From assembly GCF_027887165.1 (NCBI RefSeq), contig NC_077227.1:62810607-62874606 (forward strand): a stretch of 64,000 nucleotides of DNA, read 5' to 3'. The position numbers and the translations under genes are program-made. The DNA comes from Monodelphis domestica. Its lineage: Eukaryota; Chordata; Mammalia; Didelphimorphia; Didelphidae. This document shows positions 22,380-34,429 of the stretch, piece by piece (the first letter of the stretch is position 1; every line of letters starts with the position of its first letter). The notes beneath the pieces are model-generated. The model made no database searches, had not been told where the DNA came from, and worked only from the letters and a program-made list of their open reading frames with translations.

Positions 22380-22998
22380 AAGGCAGCCAAACAAGCTCAT
22401 GGTATACTAGATTACATTTAGAGAGAAAGAAATGTCCAGGATCAGGGAAGGGACAGTTCTGCTATATTGTCCTTTGGTTAGGCAACATCTGGACTATTCT
22501 GTTCAGTTCTGGCCCCCCTCCCCAGCCCCCCTCCTCCCGTTTTAGGGAGGACATTGCCCAACAAGAGGGTGCCTGAGGGAGACAACCAGGATGGTGACAG
22601 GCTTTGACATGGTGCCATATAAGAACCTGTTGAAGGAACTAGTGTTGTTTAATCTAGAGGAAAGGAGCCTTAAGGCTCATGTGTTCAATTTCTTCTAGAA
22701 TTTGAAATGGACAAGAAATTTGACTTTTTTTCTGTTCATCCCCAGAAAGTAGGGTAGGAGACATGAGTAAATGTGTCCCAGGGGCAAATTTAGTCTTGAT
22801 GTAAGGAAAAAATTCCAAACAACTAGAGTTACTATAATGCTGGATGTGCTGCTTTGAGAGAGTGATGGCTTCCTCATCCCTGGAAGCTCATCTTTGGACT
22901 AAGGCTGGGATGATTACTTGGGCATGTTTCACAGTGGGATCCATGGCTATGTTTGGATTGGACTTCTGAGGTCTTTTTCAACTTTCAGATTCTGTGCT
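22380..22998 (+). mobile_element. CR1-group LINE, end of ORF2 and 3' UTR
   Basis: 'tctgttcagttctggccccc', 'gagacaaccaggatggtgac', 'gttgaaggaactagtgttgt' and 'ttagtcttgatgtaagg' follow the order of the CR1-group ORF2 end. Many indels; no open frame remains. Confidence 0.75.
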
Positions 22999-23265
22999 CT
23001 GAGCTACCATGTTATATATGCCACTTGAGTACCTGATAAGGATCCAAATAGATAGAAGACTAGGTTCCTGCCCTCCAGGAGTTTACAGTCTAGATCAGAG
23101 AAGCTATGGATATATATGCACCCTAGCTGATAAGCCAGGCATTCCACTTGTGGGATTGGGTGTATCTATGATACCAAGACAATATAAAAAGAGTAAAGGG
23201 GATAGAATTAAAATCATATGGCTAGCAGGACATTCAGGAAGAAATGGTTCAAGGGAGAGGGAACT

Positions 23266-23286
23266 ACCACCACCACCACCACCACT
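23266..23286 (+). repeat. (CCA)n microsatellite
   Basis: Seven CCA/ACC units. Confidence 0.85.
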
Positions 23287-23287
23287 A

Positions 23288-23543
23288 TAGTATTTATCCC
23301 TTATATGGCTCCTCTTAGACATTCTGCTAAGTATTTTGTAAATATTTCACTTGATTTTCACAACAAATCTGGGAAGTAGATGCTATTATTATCTTTATTT
23401 CACAGCTTCGGAAATGGAGGAAAAAAGATTCAATGACTTGCTCAAGATCATATGACTTAGTAAATATCTGGAGTGAGTTTTGAACTTATAACTTCCTAAC
23501 TTCAGACCTTGTGCTCTACCTTTTGGACCAATTAGCTGCCCAG
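23288..23543 (-). mobile_element. MIR-type SINE
   Basis: Minus-strand MIR with 'ttcacaacaaatctgggaag', 'caatgacttgctcaagatca' and head 'accaattagctgccc'. Confidence 0.75.
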
Positions 23544-24755
23544 ATTTTATTTTTGCAACTTCTCCAAATTCCCAGTTTTTCCCTCTATGGCACAACAGGA
23601 CAAACAGAATCTCTCTTCCAAGAGAGAAAGAACCCCATACATTCCAGAAAACAGTTATCTTGTCTTCTTAGAGTCTTCTCTTCTCCCTAATTGATGAGTT
23701 CCTGTTAGGTTCAGTGAGTGTGAAAGACCAAATCTATGTCTGGAGTATCTTCAGAGAAGAAAGAGCCCCCACTGCTGAGTATCCTTTAGGGCTATCCTCT
23801 CCAGAGTACCTGTACTTGTGAACTATATTCGAGGTAGGCTAGGGCAAGTATACTCCCTCACTCCTCCTCAGAAGCTGATAGAGACCTGGGCACATTTTTC
23901 TTCTTCTCTTTTGAGGTCCTGATTTTTCATTACCCTCCTGCCCAAAGAACAGTGTGATGTGTCCTTTATAGACCTGCTCCCCAGATAAAATCCACTCCTG
24001 CTGACCTTTCTTCACTTTAATTCATTTATTAAATAACTATTCTTTTCAGGCTGACCTCTGTACTTCATTAAATATTGTGGTTTTAATGAACCCCTGGATT
24101 TTAATCAACTTCTCTCTCTGATTAATATGGTCTTTCACAGTCTGAACCATTATATGCAATGTATGCATCCTTTTCTTTTCTTAAAAAAAAGAAAAAATTC
24201 AATGAAATAGCTTCCTTCCCGGATATGAGTTCTGAATTTTTGCCAGGTTTTGGGCCCTAGGTACTTAAGAATGCTAAGAGTCTCATGGAAAAAAATCTGT
24301 TTTTTCCTGTGATTATATAGCTCTTTTGTATTCGCTCTGTTGCAAATAAATGGTGGTTCATATTGAAGAACTCCTGACTGAGAAGATACTCAAAAGCTTT
24401 AAGCAGGGTTGAGGAACCTTGGGGGGGGGGGATGGAAGATATGAATATGGATATGAAGCAAGTTGGAGAGCCAGGGTTTCTTCCCTTTAAGGAGAAGACA
24501 ATCTCCACTCCTTTACTTAAGCAAATTGATGCTTTTGACTGGGTGCACTCCAGTTGGATTTAGGATCTCAGACTTATTTTCAAGGATTTAGATCCAGCAA
24601 CTTTTCCCCCCCGGCTGGTATTTTTCCAACTTCTCTTGAATGGATTCCCTTTTCTCTACTCAAATGTTCACTGACTCAGTTCAGGCCCTCATCATCTCTC
24701 ACCTGGGCTTTGTTGCCTTGGCAATAGAAGGGAGACTTCCTTCTCACAGCAGTAG
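23544..24755. other. Unassigned sequence
   Basis: Repeat-poor AT-rich stretch with a short poly(G) run at about 24421. No exon supported. Confidence 0.35.
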
Positions 24756-24756
24756 A

Positions 24757-24884
24757 CCTTAAATAACAGCTCACATTTGTGAGGGGTTTTCTACTTACAA
24801 AACACTTTCCAAACAACAGCCTTTCAAGACAAATAGTATAAATTTTACTATCCCCATTTTACATATGAAACTAAGACAATAGCC
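24757..24884 (-). mobile_element. MIR-type SINE fragment
   Basis: 'acaaaacactttccaaacaa' and 'ccattttacatatgaaacta'. Confidence 0.6.
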
Positions 24885-25380
24885 TCCTAATTGGCCTCTT
24901 GTTTCTTGGCTCTCCCTTCACAATTCCATCTTCCAAACAACTGCCAAAATAATTTAATTCACTGGTCTGACCATATGACTTTCCAGTGGAAGACTCTTCA
25001 GTGCCTCCCCATTGCCTCTAGGCTAAAATGTAAACCTCTTTTGTTATTGTTGCAGGCATGTCTGACATTTCATTATCCCTCTTGGAGTTTTCTTGACAAA
25101 GATATTCGAGTGGTTTGCCATTTCCTTCTCCAGATCATTTTACAGATGCTGAAACTGAGGAAAAGAGGGTTAAATGACTTGTCTGGGGTCACCATAGTTA
25201 GTAAGTGACTGAATCTGGATTTGAACTCAGGACTTCCTGACTCCAGGCATGATACTCTATCCATTGGGCAATCTGGCTTTCCATTAGGGCATTTAAAGAG
25301 TCTTATAATCTTACTCTTATCTATAGGTCCAGATTTTTATTGCTCCTCCTGCCCTGTTTGTTCCAGTCGAACTGGAACTA
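24885..25380. mobile_element. Ancient interspersed repeat split by a SINE
   Basis: 'ctgaccatatgactttccag' and 'cttcagtgcctccccattgc' belong to an old mammalian repeat whose name I cannot assign. It is interrupted at about 25081-25266. Confidence 0.45.
25081..25266 (-). mobile_element. Mar-1-type CORE-SINE, tail-truncated
   Basis: 'gagttttcttgacaaagata', 'gccatttccttctccagatc', CORE and decayed head. Confidence 0.85.
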
Positions 25381-25444
25381 TGACTCATATTCCTCCCCCC
25401 CCCCAGTCTATATATTATTACCTGCTTTAATATTATTTTTAAAA

Positions 25445-25556
25445 ATTCTTATCATTATATTTATACATATATATGTCAAATGATGTCTTCTCTAATGGGG
25501 GAAGGAAGGAGAACATAAACTATTTTGATGTAACAAACATAAATAAATTTAAATAA
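25445..25556 (+). mobile_element. Short LINE 3' tail
   Basis: 'gggggaaggaaggagaacat', 'aactattttgatgtaacaaa' and an A-rich end. Probably an L1-type 3' UTR end. Confidence 0.4.
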
Positions 25557-25742
25557 AAACCTCTTACCTTTGGTCTTAATATCATTTCTCAGAGGAGAAG
25601 CAAGGGCTAGGCAATCAGGGTTCAGTGACTTGCCCAGGGTCACACTGCTAGGATGTGTCTGAGGCCAGATTTGAACCCAGGAAGAAAAGTCTTTCTGACT
25701 CTGGGTCCTGTACTCTCTCCATTGTGCAATCTAGCTGCCCTT
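25557..25742 (-). mobile_element. Poly(A)-type CORE-SINE
   Basis: Minus-strand copy with the head ending 'atctagctgccc'. Confidence 0.85.
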
Positions 25743-25927
25743 TACCTGCTTTATTTTGGAGGACTGAATATAGATCCATCTGAGCTTAAGTGGATGGATT
25801 AGCTTGCCCTTAGGCTTTCAGGGAAGGACATTCCATTTCCCCATCTCTAGGCCCATGGGAGGCTGTCCTCCATCCTTTGAAGGTGTATCTGTCTCACCTC
25901 TTAGAATCTCTAGCTTCCTTCAAGATT

Positions 25928-26225
25928 TTTGGTCAATAGATATTTTTTAAGCTCTGGGGATACAAAAAAGAGGGCAAAACCATCCTGCCTTCAAGGAGTT
26001 TATAATCCAATAGGTAAGATAACCTGCAAACAACTGTATATAAACAAGATAGATACAGGATAAATTGGAGATAATGTCAGATTGAAGATGGCAGTATTAA
26101 GAGGACTGGGAAAGACTCCTTACAGAAAGTGACATTTTAGCTGAGAACTAAAAGAGGCTAGGGAAGCCAAGAGATGAATGTGAGACAGGAGAATTTCAGC
26201 CTGTAAAAATGCAGGACTCAGGAGA
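25928..26225 (-). mobile_element. L2-type LINE 3' region, long copy
   Basis: 'aaggagtttataatccaata', 'gataaattggagataatgtc' and 'cattttagctgagaactaaa' follow the family order over about 300 bases. Confidence 0.7.
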
Positions 26226-26405
26226 TATAGTGTCTTGTGTGAGAAACAGAAAGGGGTCTTACTTAGCCCAGGTACCACCTACCATTCTATGAAGGTTTTT
26301 CTCATTCTCCCAGGTGACTGCCCTTCCTGAAATTACTTCGTAGATACATTATACTTATTTATGTGTGCCTATTGTATTTCTACTCCATTCTCATTAGAAT
26401 TAAAT

Positions 26406-26422
26406 TATATATATATATATTT
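26406..26422. repeat. (TA)n microsatellite
   Basis: Short TA run. Confidence 0.8.
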
Positions 26423-26998
26423 AATCTGTGTGCTCAGAGAGCTTTGAAGAATATCATACATATCCTTATTGCTTATATACTTAATGAACACATGTCACAC
26501 TGAAAAGGATATGGATTCATTGGCCTAATGCCTTGGAGTAGGTAGAAGATCCTAACTATTGCCATTTTCCTTTGTGGAATAGCTGAACTATAGACCAGCT
26601 CCAGAGGTCATGACTGGTACTGGACTCTAGCCTTCCACCAGTGTATACACAGTGGCAAAATCCTTCATCGTAGAAACAGAAAAAAAACTGTAATTAGTTC
26701 TGAAATCACCATTTCAACCACAAGCAAATAATCTTTCTGGGTCTCAGTTTTATTAAAAAAATGGAAAAAAATAAAATATATACAGTCTGTCTTAAAGGGT
26801 TGTTGTTTAGACTGTGTTTTGCAAATGGTAAAACACTACATAAAAGTGATCTATTATTTAAAGCCTATCTGTCAGGATGAATATTTGCTCTACCACTGCC
26901 AAAGCCCCAAAATTGGCTTTAGCTCTGTCAGCATATCCCCAACCTCAGCAGGGTTTCCTCAGTTGCTGAGAGCTATGGGAAATTTTGTGATTTTCATT
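26423..26998. other. Unassigned sequence
   Basis: No repeat or exon recognised. Confidence 0.35.
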
Positions 26999-26999
26999 T

Positions 27000-27160
27000 G
27001 ATTCATTCAATAAATTGTTATGGAGTAACTACTATGTTGGGGTTATAAAGATGAAATGAGATGCAACCCTTCCTCTTGAGGAGTTTTCTTAGGAAGATAA
27101 TTATAACGAACTATAATAGAGTTTAGAACACAATGGATGTTTAGGAAAGGTCAAATGGGG
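27000..27160 (-). mobile_element. L2-type LINE 3' fragment
   Basis: 'cattcaataaattgttatgg' and 'ttcctcttgaggagttttct'. Confidence 0.5.
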
Positions 27161-27964
27161 TGGCCCAAGAGATTTAAGGAAAGAGTTATCAGTGAAGGCA
27201 TCATAAGGATGTGGGCCAAAGCAGATTTGGCTGATAGTGTTGTTAAAAGATGCACTGGCCCCAATTTATGTGATAGCATCTTTCACCAATCTCTGAGCCA
27301 GATATCATGGGCGGTCATGGGCTTTCTAGATCCTGGAAGAGTTCTGATATACTGTATGTACACACTCTTTTTCACTGCTAGTCCTTAGCCAGCACTGCCA
27401 GTAATGCTGCCGTGTTAATGGATTTGAATCCGTCAGATCTTGGGATTCAGTGAATCCAGATGGTTAAAGGAAATCTTTATCCTCCTGACAAGTCTGTTCC
27501 TTTAACTGGTATTTGTTGGTTTCATCTGAATTCCAGTCACATTGAGTTATTCTTTTTATTGCATCCAAACTTTAAAATCACCCATTGCCCAGGAAGGCTA
27601 TCCAAAAATTTAGCCTTCACCATCTGGAGCCCAGTGTGATATCACTTGGTGTTTTGTGTACAGAGGAGTGGAAAACACTAGGCAGGCACCCAAAGACCCA
27701 GCTCTGCCCTGCTCTCAGTTTCTGGGCAAGTCCACTGGTCACAAAATCCCTATCCAAATGTGTGCTCAGCTGAAATCTGCTTCTGAGGATGTAAGGGCTT
27801 CTTAAGTGGTACTCTTCAGGTGGGTCTATCTGAGCTAGCTGTTTAGTTCACTCTGGCTTTTAGTGTTAATCTAGTCTCTCTCTCCATTTTTAATGCCCTC
27901 TTTTTAGTTCAGGAACCCAAATGATGTCCTGTTATTTTTCTCCTAAGGTCAAAAGAAATGAGTA
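27161..27964. other. Unassigned sequence
   Basis: No repeat recognised; overlapping small open frames carry no motif. Confidence 0.35.
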
Positions 27965-27965
27965 C

Positions 27966-28152
27966 CTAGGATCATAGATTTAAAAAAGTAAATATCCTCT
28001 GTCATCATCTTTCAATTTCTTGATGAGAAAAATGAAGACCAGAGACATTAAAAGGTTTGCCTACAGTTACATAGATCATAAGTAATTAGCAGTTAGGTTT
28101 TGAACTCTGGTCCTAATAGTACCCCAAGTCTAGCTTCTTTCCATTGCCTGGG
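27966..28152 (-). mobile_element. CORE-SINE with CR1-type tail
   Basis: 'aggatcatagatttaaaaaa', 'atgagaaaaatgaagaccag' and a head remnant. Confidence 0.65.
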
Positions 28153-29630
28153 GAACCACATTTTAGTGAGTCCTCCCATATGACTCCCAATGTAATTCAT
28201 AAGCTCTGCTCTGCTACTTCTGCCTATTTCAATTTCTGAAAAAGAAATTTCAGACTTCTGCTTTATATTTATTCTAAGATCTGAGTTTCATTTTCTCCTT
28301 CACATGCTATTAAGTTTGCCCTTTACACAATGTTGGTCATGGCTGTGCCACAGCGTGATATATTGAGAATCATAAAAAGCTATTAATTTTTGACATTATT
28401 TCATTTAATATGTTTGTTCTATTTACACTCACAGATTTCAAGGTGTGTGTGGGGGGAGTAATGATCAGTGGACCTAGGTAGGGATTGAACTATTCTCTAG
28501 GTCCTGCTCTTTGGGGAGCAACATGAATAGGTGGTGCTTGGGGGGGGGCAGTGGAACCAGGAACAGTTGGAGCTGGAAGGATGTCCCTTAGAGAGGGACC
28601 AGATATGGGGGGTGGGGAGTCATAGACTAAGGACTCTGGATGAGATATTTGGCATGCTGAGTTGAGAGGCCAGAAGCAGGAGACAAGGTCTACTCCAGGA
28701 TCAAAGAAGTTCACAGATCAAACAGAGACCTTCCCTGGGATCAGTTCTGCAGGGTGCTGAACCAGTTTGGTTTGAGCCCCATGTAGAACTCAATAATATA
28801 TGTAACACTTTGATTCTTGTGGGTGCACATGTTTCTAGGGCAGGCTGGGTCTATTTTCCAATTTCCTTTAGGTTAGCGGGAGCTGGACAGCTCCCTGCCA
28901 CGCTCTGCTGCCTTACATTGGGGGAACAATTGTCTCTAATTAGCAGCACACTAGGATTGAGAGGGCAAGTATCAGGATTTAATACCTAAGAAAAACATCC
29001 AGGGATACAGGGGTGCAGTATCCTTTGGGCAGTATCCTAAGTTGCCTGCTCTAGAATCATCACTTTGATCCAGAACTAAATTGAGTCTAATAACTAGGTA
29101 AGAAGTCAGAACAGGAGTCAAAAAACAAAACCAAAAACCATGCCCTAGCCCTGACTTTGGTATTTAAATTGTTAGTATGACAGATAAGCCTAGCTGAGGG
29201 AGGAGGTCCTTGAAAGGCTATCAAAGAACTTTGAACTGATAGAGAAAACCTTCATAAAGTCATTGTGGCTCCTTGACAAGGGATTAAAACAATGTTTTAG
29301 GAAGATTTATGTGGCAGTGATATTCAGAGTAGACTGGAGGTAAGGACAATTGAATGTAATAAACTAAGTAAAACAGGTTCAGATAATGATGATCCAAACA
29401 AGGACACAATAATGAAAATGGAGAAGAAGGACAGGGGCTTCCATATTCTGATCCAAATGAAACCGTTTAGATTTTTCTCTAAGTTACTGCCAAATAGGAA
29501 TCTTCAGTCATTTGAACATTTCTCATGCATTCCTGCCCCCAAAGCTTTAGCCTATATTTTTCTCCAATCCCCTTCTTCCAAAAGATTCAGGGATTGTCAG
29601 AACACAAAGGAGTCTGAGTTACCTATTTTA
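28153..29630. other. Unassigned sequence
   Basis: About 1.5 kb without a clear repeat. It includes a poly(G)-interrupted stretch near 28450-28550. No exon supported. Confidence 0.35.
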
Positions 29631-29631
29631 G

Positions 29632-29748
29632 CCATACCATTCCATAGATGAAGGAGCCCAGACCTTGAGAAGTGAAACAACTTGTCCAAAGTCACACAGC
29701 TACTTAGCAGTAAGGTTAGGGTAAGAATCCATTTCACTTGGCAAGTTT
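29632..29748 (-). mobile_element. CORE-SINE fragment
   Basis: 'cttgtccaaagtcacacagc' CORE remnant. Confidence 0.6.
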
Positions 29749-29779
29749 TGGCCTTTTTTTTCTTTTTTTTGCTACCCCA

Positions 29780-29838
29780 CTATTTAGTACAGTTCCAGGC
29801 ATGTAGTGAGCCCTTAAGAAATGTTTCTTGACCTGACT
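29780..29838 (+). mobile_element. L2-type LINE 3' tip
   Basis: 'agttccaggcatgtagtgag' and 'aagaaatgtttcttgac'. Confidence 0.45.
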
Positions 29839-29930
29839 AACCTAGTGCTCTTTCTACTGTATTTATCCTTTCTACTTAAATAAAATTCTCCTGCACTTTA
29901 ACTAGAAGAGACTTTTTCAAAACAGTTGAG

Positions 29931-30200
29931 TCTCTCTCTTTTTTCTCTCTCTCCCTTCCCTTTTCCCCTCTCCCCATCCTCTTCTTTCTTACCTCTCTCT
30001 CTCCCCTCCCTCTCTTACCTCTCTCCCTTTTCATCTTCCCCTTTTTCCTTTCTTCCTTCCCCCAACTTTTCTTCCCTCCCTCTTTTCCTTAATCTTCTTT
30101 CTTCTTCTCTCTTTTCCTCCATCTTCTTTCCCTCTACTCTCTTTCTCTCCACTCTCTCTTCTCCTTCACCTCCTTCCTGGCCTTCTCCCTTCCTTCTCAG
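29931..30200. repeat. Polypyrimidine tract
   Basis: Nearly pure C/T on the plus strand for about 270 bases, irregular in unit. The long open frames across it on both strands are low-complexity by-products, not genes. Confidence 0.9.
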
Positions 30201-30334
30201 GAACTTTAGGGACTTGGCAATATAGCATTTTATGCAAGACTGAGGGTAGGACATTTTTTGGGCAACCCTAACTGATTTCTCTTGCCTCCCAACTCCAAGC
30301 CATTTTGTGGGAGAGAAAAGGGAAAAAAATTCCT

Positions 30335-30445
30335 TTCTTTTGGTTAACCCTTTCATTTCACATGGGAAGAAACTGAGGTCCAAAGAAGGATAGTGACTTA
30401 ATTGCCTAAGATCACACAGCAAAATTAGTAGGAGGGTCTTCATCT
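30335..30445 (-). mobile_element. CORE-SINE fragment
   Basis: 'gaagaaactgaggtccaaag' and 'gcctaagatcacacagc'. Confidence 0.6.
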
Positions 30446-30598
30446 TCTGGCTCCTACTTTGGTATCTATTTTTTTTTACTCACATGTGATGCTCTGGAGA
30501 AAGTGTTAATGGGTGATTATGATTTACTGTTTCAACTCTTCTAGGATAACATATTTACCTTTTAATGAAGCTTTCATTACTTTTGCCCAAAATAATTA

Positions 30599-30947
30599 TT
30601 AATCAACCAATAAACATTTATTAAGTACCTACTATTTTCCAGGCTTTGTGCTAACTTCAGAATCTGCTTATAGGATCACATCATAGACTTGCAGCTGAAA
30701 AGGGTCTCAAAGTCCATGGTGAGGAAATTGAGGCATAAAAGGCAAAATGATTTGCTTATGGTCACACAAAAAGTAATACTGTTCAGTTTAAAGTTTGCAA
30801 AGCATTTTGTCTTTTCATTTATTTGATCCTCGCTACTGAGGGTGAGAGAGTTAAGTAATTTGTCCAAAGTTCAAGGTAAGAGTCTGAGTTCAAATTTAAA
30901 CTCAGGTCTTTCTGACTTCATCTACTGTGTTATCTAGCTGCCTCTTG
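30599..30947 (-). mobile_element. L2-type tip followed by CORE-SINE debris
   Basis: 'aaacatttattaagtaccta' begins the L2-type part. Two partial CORE-SINEs follow, the last ending 'tatctagctgcctc'. Confidence 0.6.
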
Positions 30948-31137
30948 AATTGAGGTCTTCCTGACACCAAAGTCTAATACATGCTCTGCTATACTGAATC
31001 TCACTGTCAGATGGGTGAACAAATTTCTATGGTGAAAGTGGGAATGGATAGGGAGAAGGGTCCAAATCTTTTCAAGCCAGATCTTTCATCAAGCTATCTA
31101 TTCTCCCTACACATAAAACCAGACTGAACTCATATTC

Positions 31138-31338
31138 TTTTTTTTTTAAACCTTTACCTTCCATCTTAGAATCAATATTGTGAATTGGTTCAAAGGCAGA
31201 AGAGTGGTAAAGGATAGGCAATAGGGGTTAGGTGACTTGTCCAGGGTTGCACAGATAGGAAGTGTCTGAGACCAGGTTTGAATCCAGGACCTCCTATCTC
31301 TAGGCCTGGCTTTAAGTTCTCTGAGCTACATAGATACT
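31138..31338 (-). mobile_element. Poly(A)-type CORE-SINE
   Basis: Full-length minus-strand copy with a T-run at the left. The possible duplication catattctt/tatattctt is imperfect. Confidence 0.9.
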
Positions 31339-31339
31339 C

Positions 31340-32315
31340 CTTGAGTCTATATTCTTAAGGAATTTATAAATGAAACCTTTCCAGTATCACCTGGTTTGGA
31401 GGTTGTATGCCCATCAGAAAAGACATGAGAAGCTTGCATCTATTTCTCTCTTTATTAAAAAAAAAACTATAGATCTGAAAGACCAATTAGGTTTTTGGCC
31501 ATCATCATTTTCCCTTTGCTGGGGTTCCTCTTGTGCTTATGGGAATTACATTTTGCCCAAATGGACTGAAGGTCTGATACTGCATACAGACAACAGTAAT
31601 TACAATACTGTTACAATATCAAGAGCAGCAATCTGTTTTTCTAATCAATAAACAGTGTCAGGCAGGAGAAGAGCTGCAAGTTACAATTCCCCAGCCACAT
31701 GTACTCGCCTATTATACTGCAGCTCCAGAGTTAATCAATTGGCCAACATCTGGGAAGTGTCTTCAGTTAAATGCCTGAAGTTTTTCTCTAGCCTGAAAGG
31801 GAAGAAACCTCAGTAGGAGGTGGGGGTGGGACCTGGTTACCCATGGGCTTGTGGGATTCCTCTGCATCTCCTTGGTTTGGAAAACTCAATTCTAGAAGAT
31901 ATTCTTTTTCTTGGAAAAATGAAGATGGAGGGTGAGGGGAAACAAAATTAGAGGCAAGGACAGACATGCTTAGGAAAAAAGAAGAGTGAAAATCTAAACA
32001 GGGTGAGGGTATAGGATGCCTATCTCTGCCAAGCCAATCTCTCTCTCTGCCTCTTTCTATCCTCCTCTCTCTCTTTTGTTTTCTTCCTTCCTTCTGCATT
32101 TCTCAATGTATCACACTACTCTAAAAACCATTTCTTATAATAGGGAATAAAAAAGAGGGGGAAAGTTCAACAAAACTAATCAGCATATCTACAAAAATCA
32201 TAAATTACATGCATTGTTCTACAACCCTAGTTCCCCATTCTATTTCTGCAAAAAAAAAAAAAGATGAGAGCTGCTTTCTCATATTTCTTCTTTGGAGCCA
32301 AGTGCCTGGCAACAA
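31340..32315. other. Unassigned sequence, part possibly conserved
   Basis: The repeat-free part at 31560-31770 has balanced AT-rich composition with TAAT cores and could be conserved non-coding DNA. Confidence 0.3.
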
Positions 32316-32320
32316 ATACC

Positions 32321-32394
32321 AGGGGTCCCCAAAGTCTTAGCAAAGTTTTAAGCTTTTTAAGTTTAAAACTATGCTAAGACCTTTGAGATCTCTG
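32321..32394. mobile_element. Palindromic hairpin, MITE-like
   Basis: The arm 32330-32355 pairs with 32359-32385, leaving a 3-base apex, two mismatches and one bulged base. Weaker complementarity extends outward to about 32321 and 32394. The size and near-perfect fold fit a short mariner/Tc1-type MITE. The family is inferred, and TA target duplications are not evident. Confidence 0.6.
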
Positions 32395-32397
32395 TTT

Positions 32398-32780
32398 TTA
32401 CTCCACATATACTGTGAATATAACAACACTGTGCTAGGCACTGAGAGATATGACAATAAAGCATAGGTTCACGGATTAAGAGCAAGAAGGAACCTCTGAA
32501 GACATCTAGTATAAGCTCTTCATTTCACAAATTAAGAAGCTGAGGCCAAGAGAAGTTATGTTGTCTCAGGTTGCACAGGCAAAGTCGTGACTCAAGCCCA
32601 GGTCCTCCCAATCAGACAATCTTTAACCCCAAAAGCTTGCCATCTAGTAGAGGAGATAAGACAAGGATGAAAATAACTAAAATACAAGGCCCAGGAGATA
32701 GTTACAAAATATTATAGAGCTCAAGAAAGGAAAGCTTATTTCCTGCTTGGAGGAGAGGGAAGGGTTTTTTTCAGTGAGAG
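32398..32780 (-). mobile_element. L2-type LINE 3' region split by a CORE-SINE
   Basis: 'aacactgtgctaggcactga' resumes after 32640 as 'gccatctagtagaggagata'. A CR1-tailed CORE-SINE (about 32462-32632) separates the halves. Confidence 0.6.
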
Positions 32781-32784
32781 ATCC

Positions 32785-32969
32785 AGCAGTTAAGGAAAAA
32801 AGAACTGAATCTAGAGTTGGGTGAGTTGAAGTTCTGGCTCTCCTGTTTACCAGCTACATAACCTTGGGTAGGTCATTTAATCTATCTGAGTTTCAGTTTC
32901 CTCATCAATAAAAATTAAATAATAATACTTTGTATTGTGAGAAAATGCTTTTTAGATTTTTAAAAGAAG

Positions 32970-32970
<1 letters not shown>
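32785..32970 (+). mobile_element. MIR-type SINE
   Basis: 'agctacataaccttgggtag' CORE and 'gagtttcagtttcctcatca'. Confidence 0.8.

Positions 32971-33030
<60 letters not shown>
32971..33030 (+). repeat. (ATCT)15 microsatellite
   Basis: Sixty bases of uninterrupted ATCT units, then a decayed unit. Pure enough to be length-variable. Confidence 0.95.
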
Positions 33031-33031
<1 letters not shown>

Positions 33032-33214
33032 CCTATGTAATTGTGAGGCAGGAGAAGTATGGACAAAGTCACTGAGCTGAGAAAGAGTAGAACATGGATT
33101 TGAGATGATATCAGATACTATTTGGCATCAGTGTTGACTACATAAAGTAGAGCCAGGAGAGGTAAAGTAGGAAATGTAGATTGGGATCAGTATGTGAAAA
33201 GTCTCAAGTGTCAC

Positions 33215-34180
33215 AGAATGGAGAATTTCAGCACTGGAAAGGACCTTGGGAGCTAATAGTTAAACAGTTAAGTGAAGAGGAACTCCTGTCTAAAACCTCA
33301 ATAAGTTGTCACTCAGTGTTCATCTGAAGATCTTGAGAGACATAACAGACCACAAGATCTTGTAAATCATTGTCTTTATGAGCTCTAATTGTTGGGAAAT
33401 TCTTCCTAATGTTAAGGCTAACTCTTACTTTTCTACCTTTGACTCATTTTCCCTTATCCTACCTTCTGGATCCAAACAGAACAAATCTCCTCTTTTCTAT
33501 ATGAGAGCTCCTCAAATACTTGAAGAAGTCAACCTGCCTCAATGGACTTCTTTTCTCCAGGTTAAACTTTCCTTGTCTCTTCAATGGCCTTCATTGTACT
33601 AGCCTGCTTGCTATTCTCTGAATAGTTTTTTCAGCCTCCTTTCTCATAAATGGTGACCAGAATTGAATATAGTACTTCAGATGTGTTCTGACCAGGGCTG
33701 AATACAGTGGGACTATCTGTTTCCTTGTTGTAGCCTCAGTGCTTCTTAATATAGCCTTATATCAGGATCGCACTTTTGGCTACTATGAGAGTCCATTGAG
33801 TCATTCTAACTACATTCAGCCATGATCCTCAGATCTTTTTCACATGAATATATAGCCAGCCCTCTTCTATCTTATACTTGTGAAATAGAATTTTATTTCT
33901 AACCTTGTAAGATGACATTTTTTCTCTCAAGTTTCAAACTGTTGTTCTAACTTTTCAAAATATTTTTAGATCCTGACTTTGGATCATTGGTGTTAGCTAT
34001 TCCTCCCAGCTTTGGGCCATCTTGAAATCTCATAGTCATATTTTCTATAGCTCCATCCAAATTATTTACAAAGTGTTGAACAGGACCCAGCTCAGATTCC
34101 ACTAGTTGTCTCCAAAGCTGAAACTGACCCATTTATTACTGGATTTTGGATCCCATTATTCAATCATTTCTGCTAAGTCA
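33215..34180 (-). mobile_element. Long CR1-group LINE fragment, antisense
   Basis: About 960 bases reading as the complement of CR1-group ORF2 end plus 3' UTR: 'cagcactggaaaggaccttg', 'gttgggaaattcttcctaat', 'ctccaggttaaactttcctt', 'gaccagggctgaatacagtg' and 'ctcagatctttttcacatga'. Order and orientation are continuous. The coding frame is destroyed. Confidence 0.8.
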
Positions 34181-34429
34181 TTCTCAGAGGTTGGGACTTT
34201 ATTCAGACACAATGGGAATCTATTAAAAGATCTTGAGAAATAATGTGATTAGAGATATACTTTCACCAGTCTCATCTGGCAGTAATGTGCAGGTTGGAAT
34301 GGAAGGGAAAGAGACCAGTTAGAAAAAGGTAATAAGAGACTGAAACAGGAGGAAGGGAAAGATGACAGAATCAATCACTGCAAAAGAGGTAGAATTGACA
34401 CTCCTTCTTTAGCTGTCTTTAGATTCTGA

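Noticed and set aside
29926..30443. 99- and 142-codon frames rich in Ser/Pro/Leu or Glu/Arg/Lys
   Set aside because: They cover a low-complexity polypyrimidine tract with no domain or splice support.
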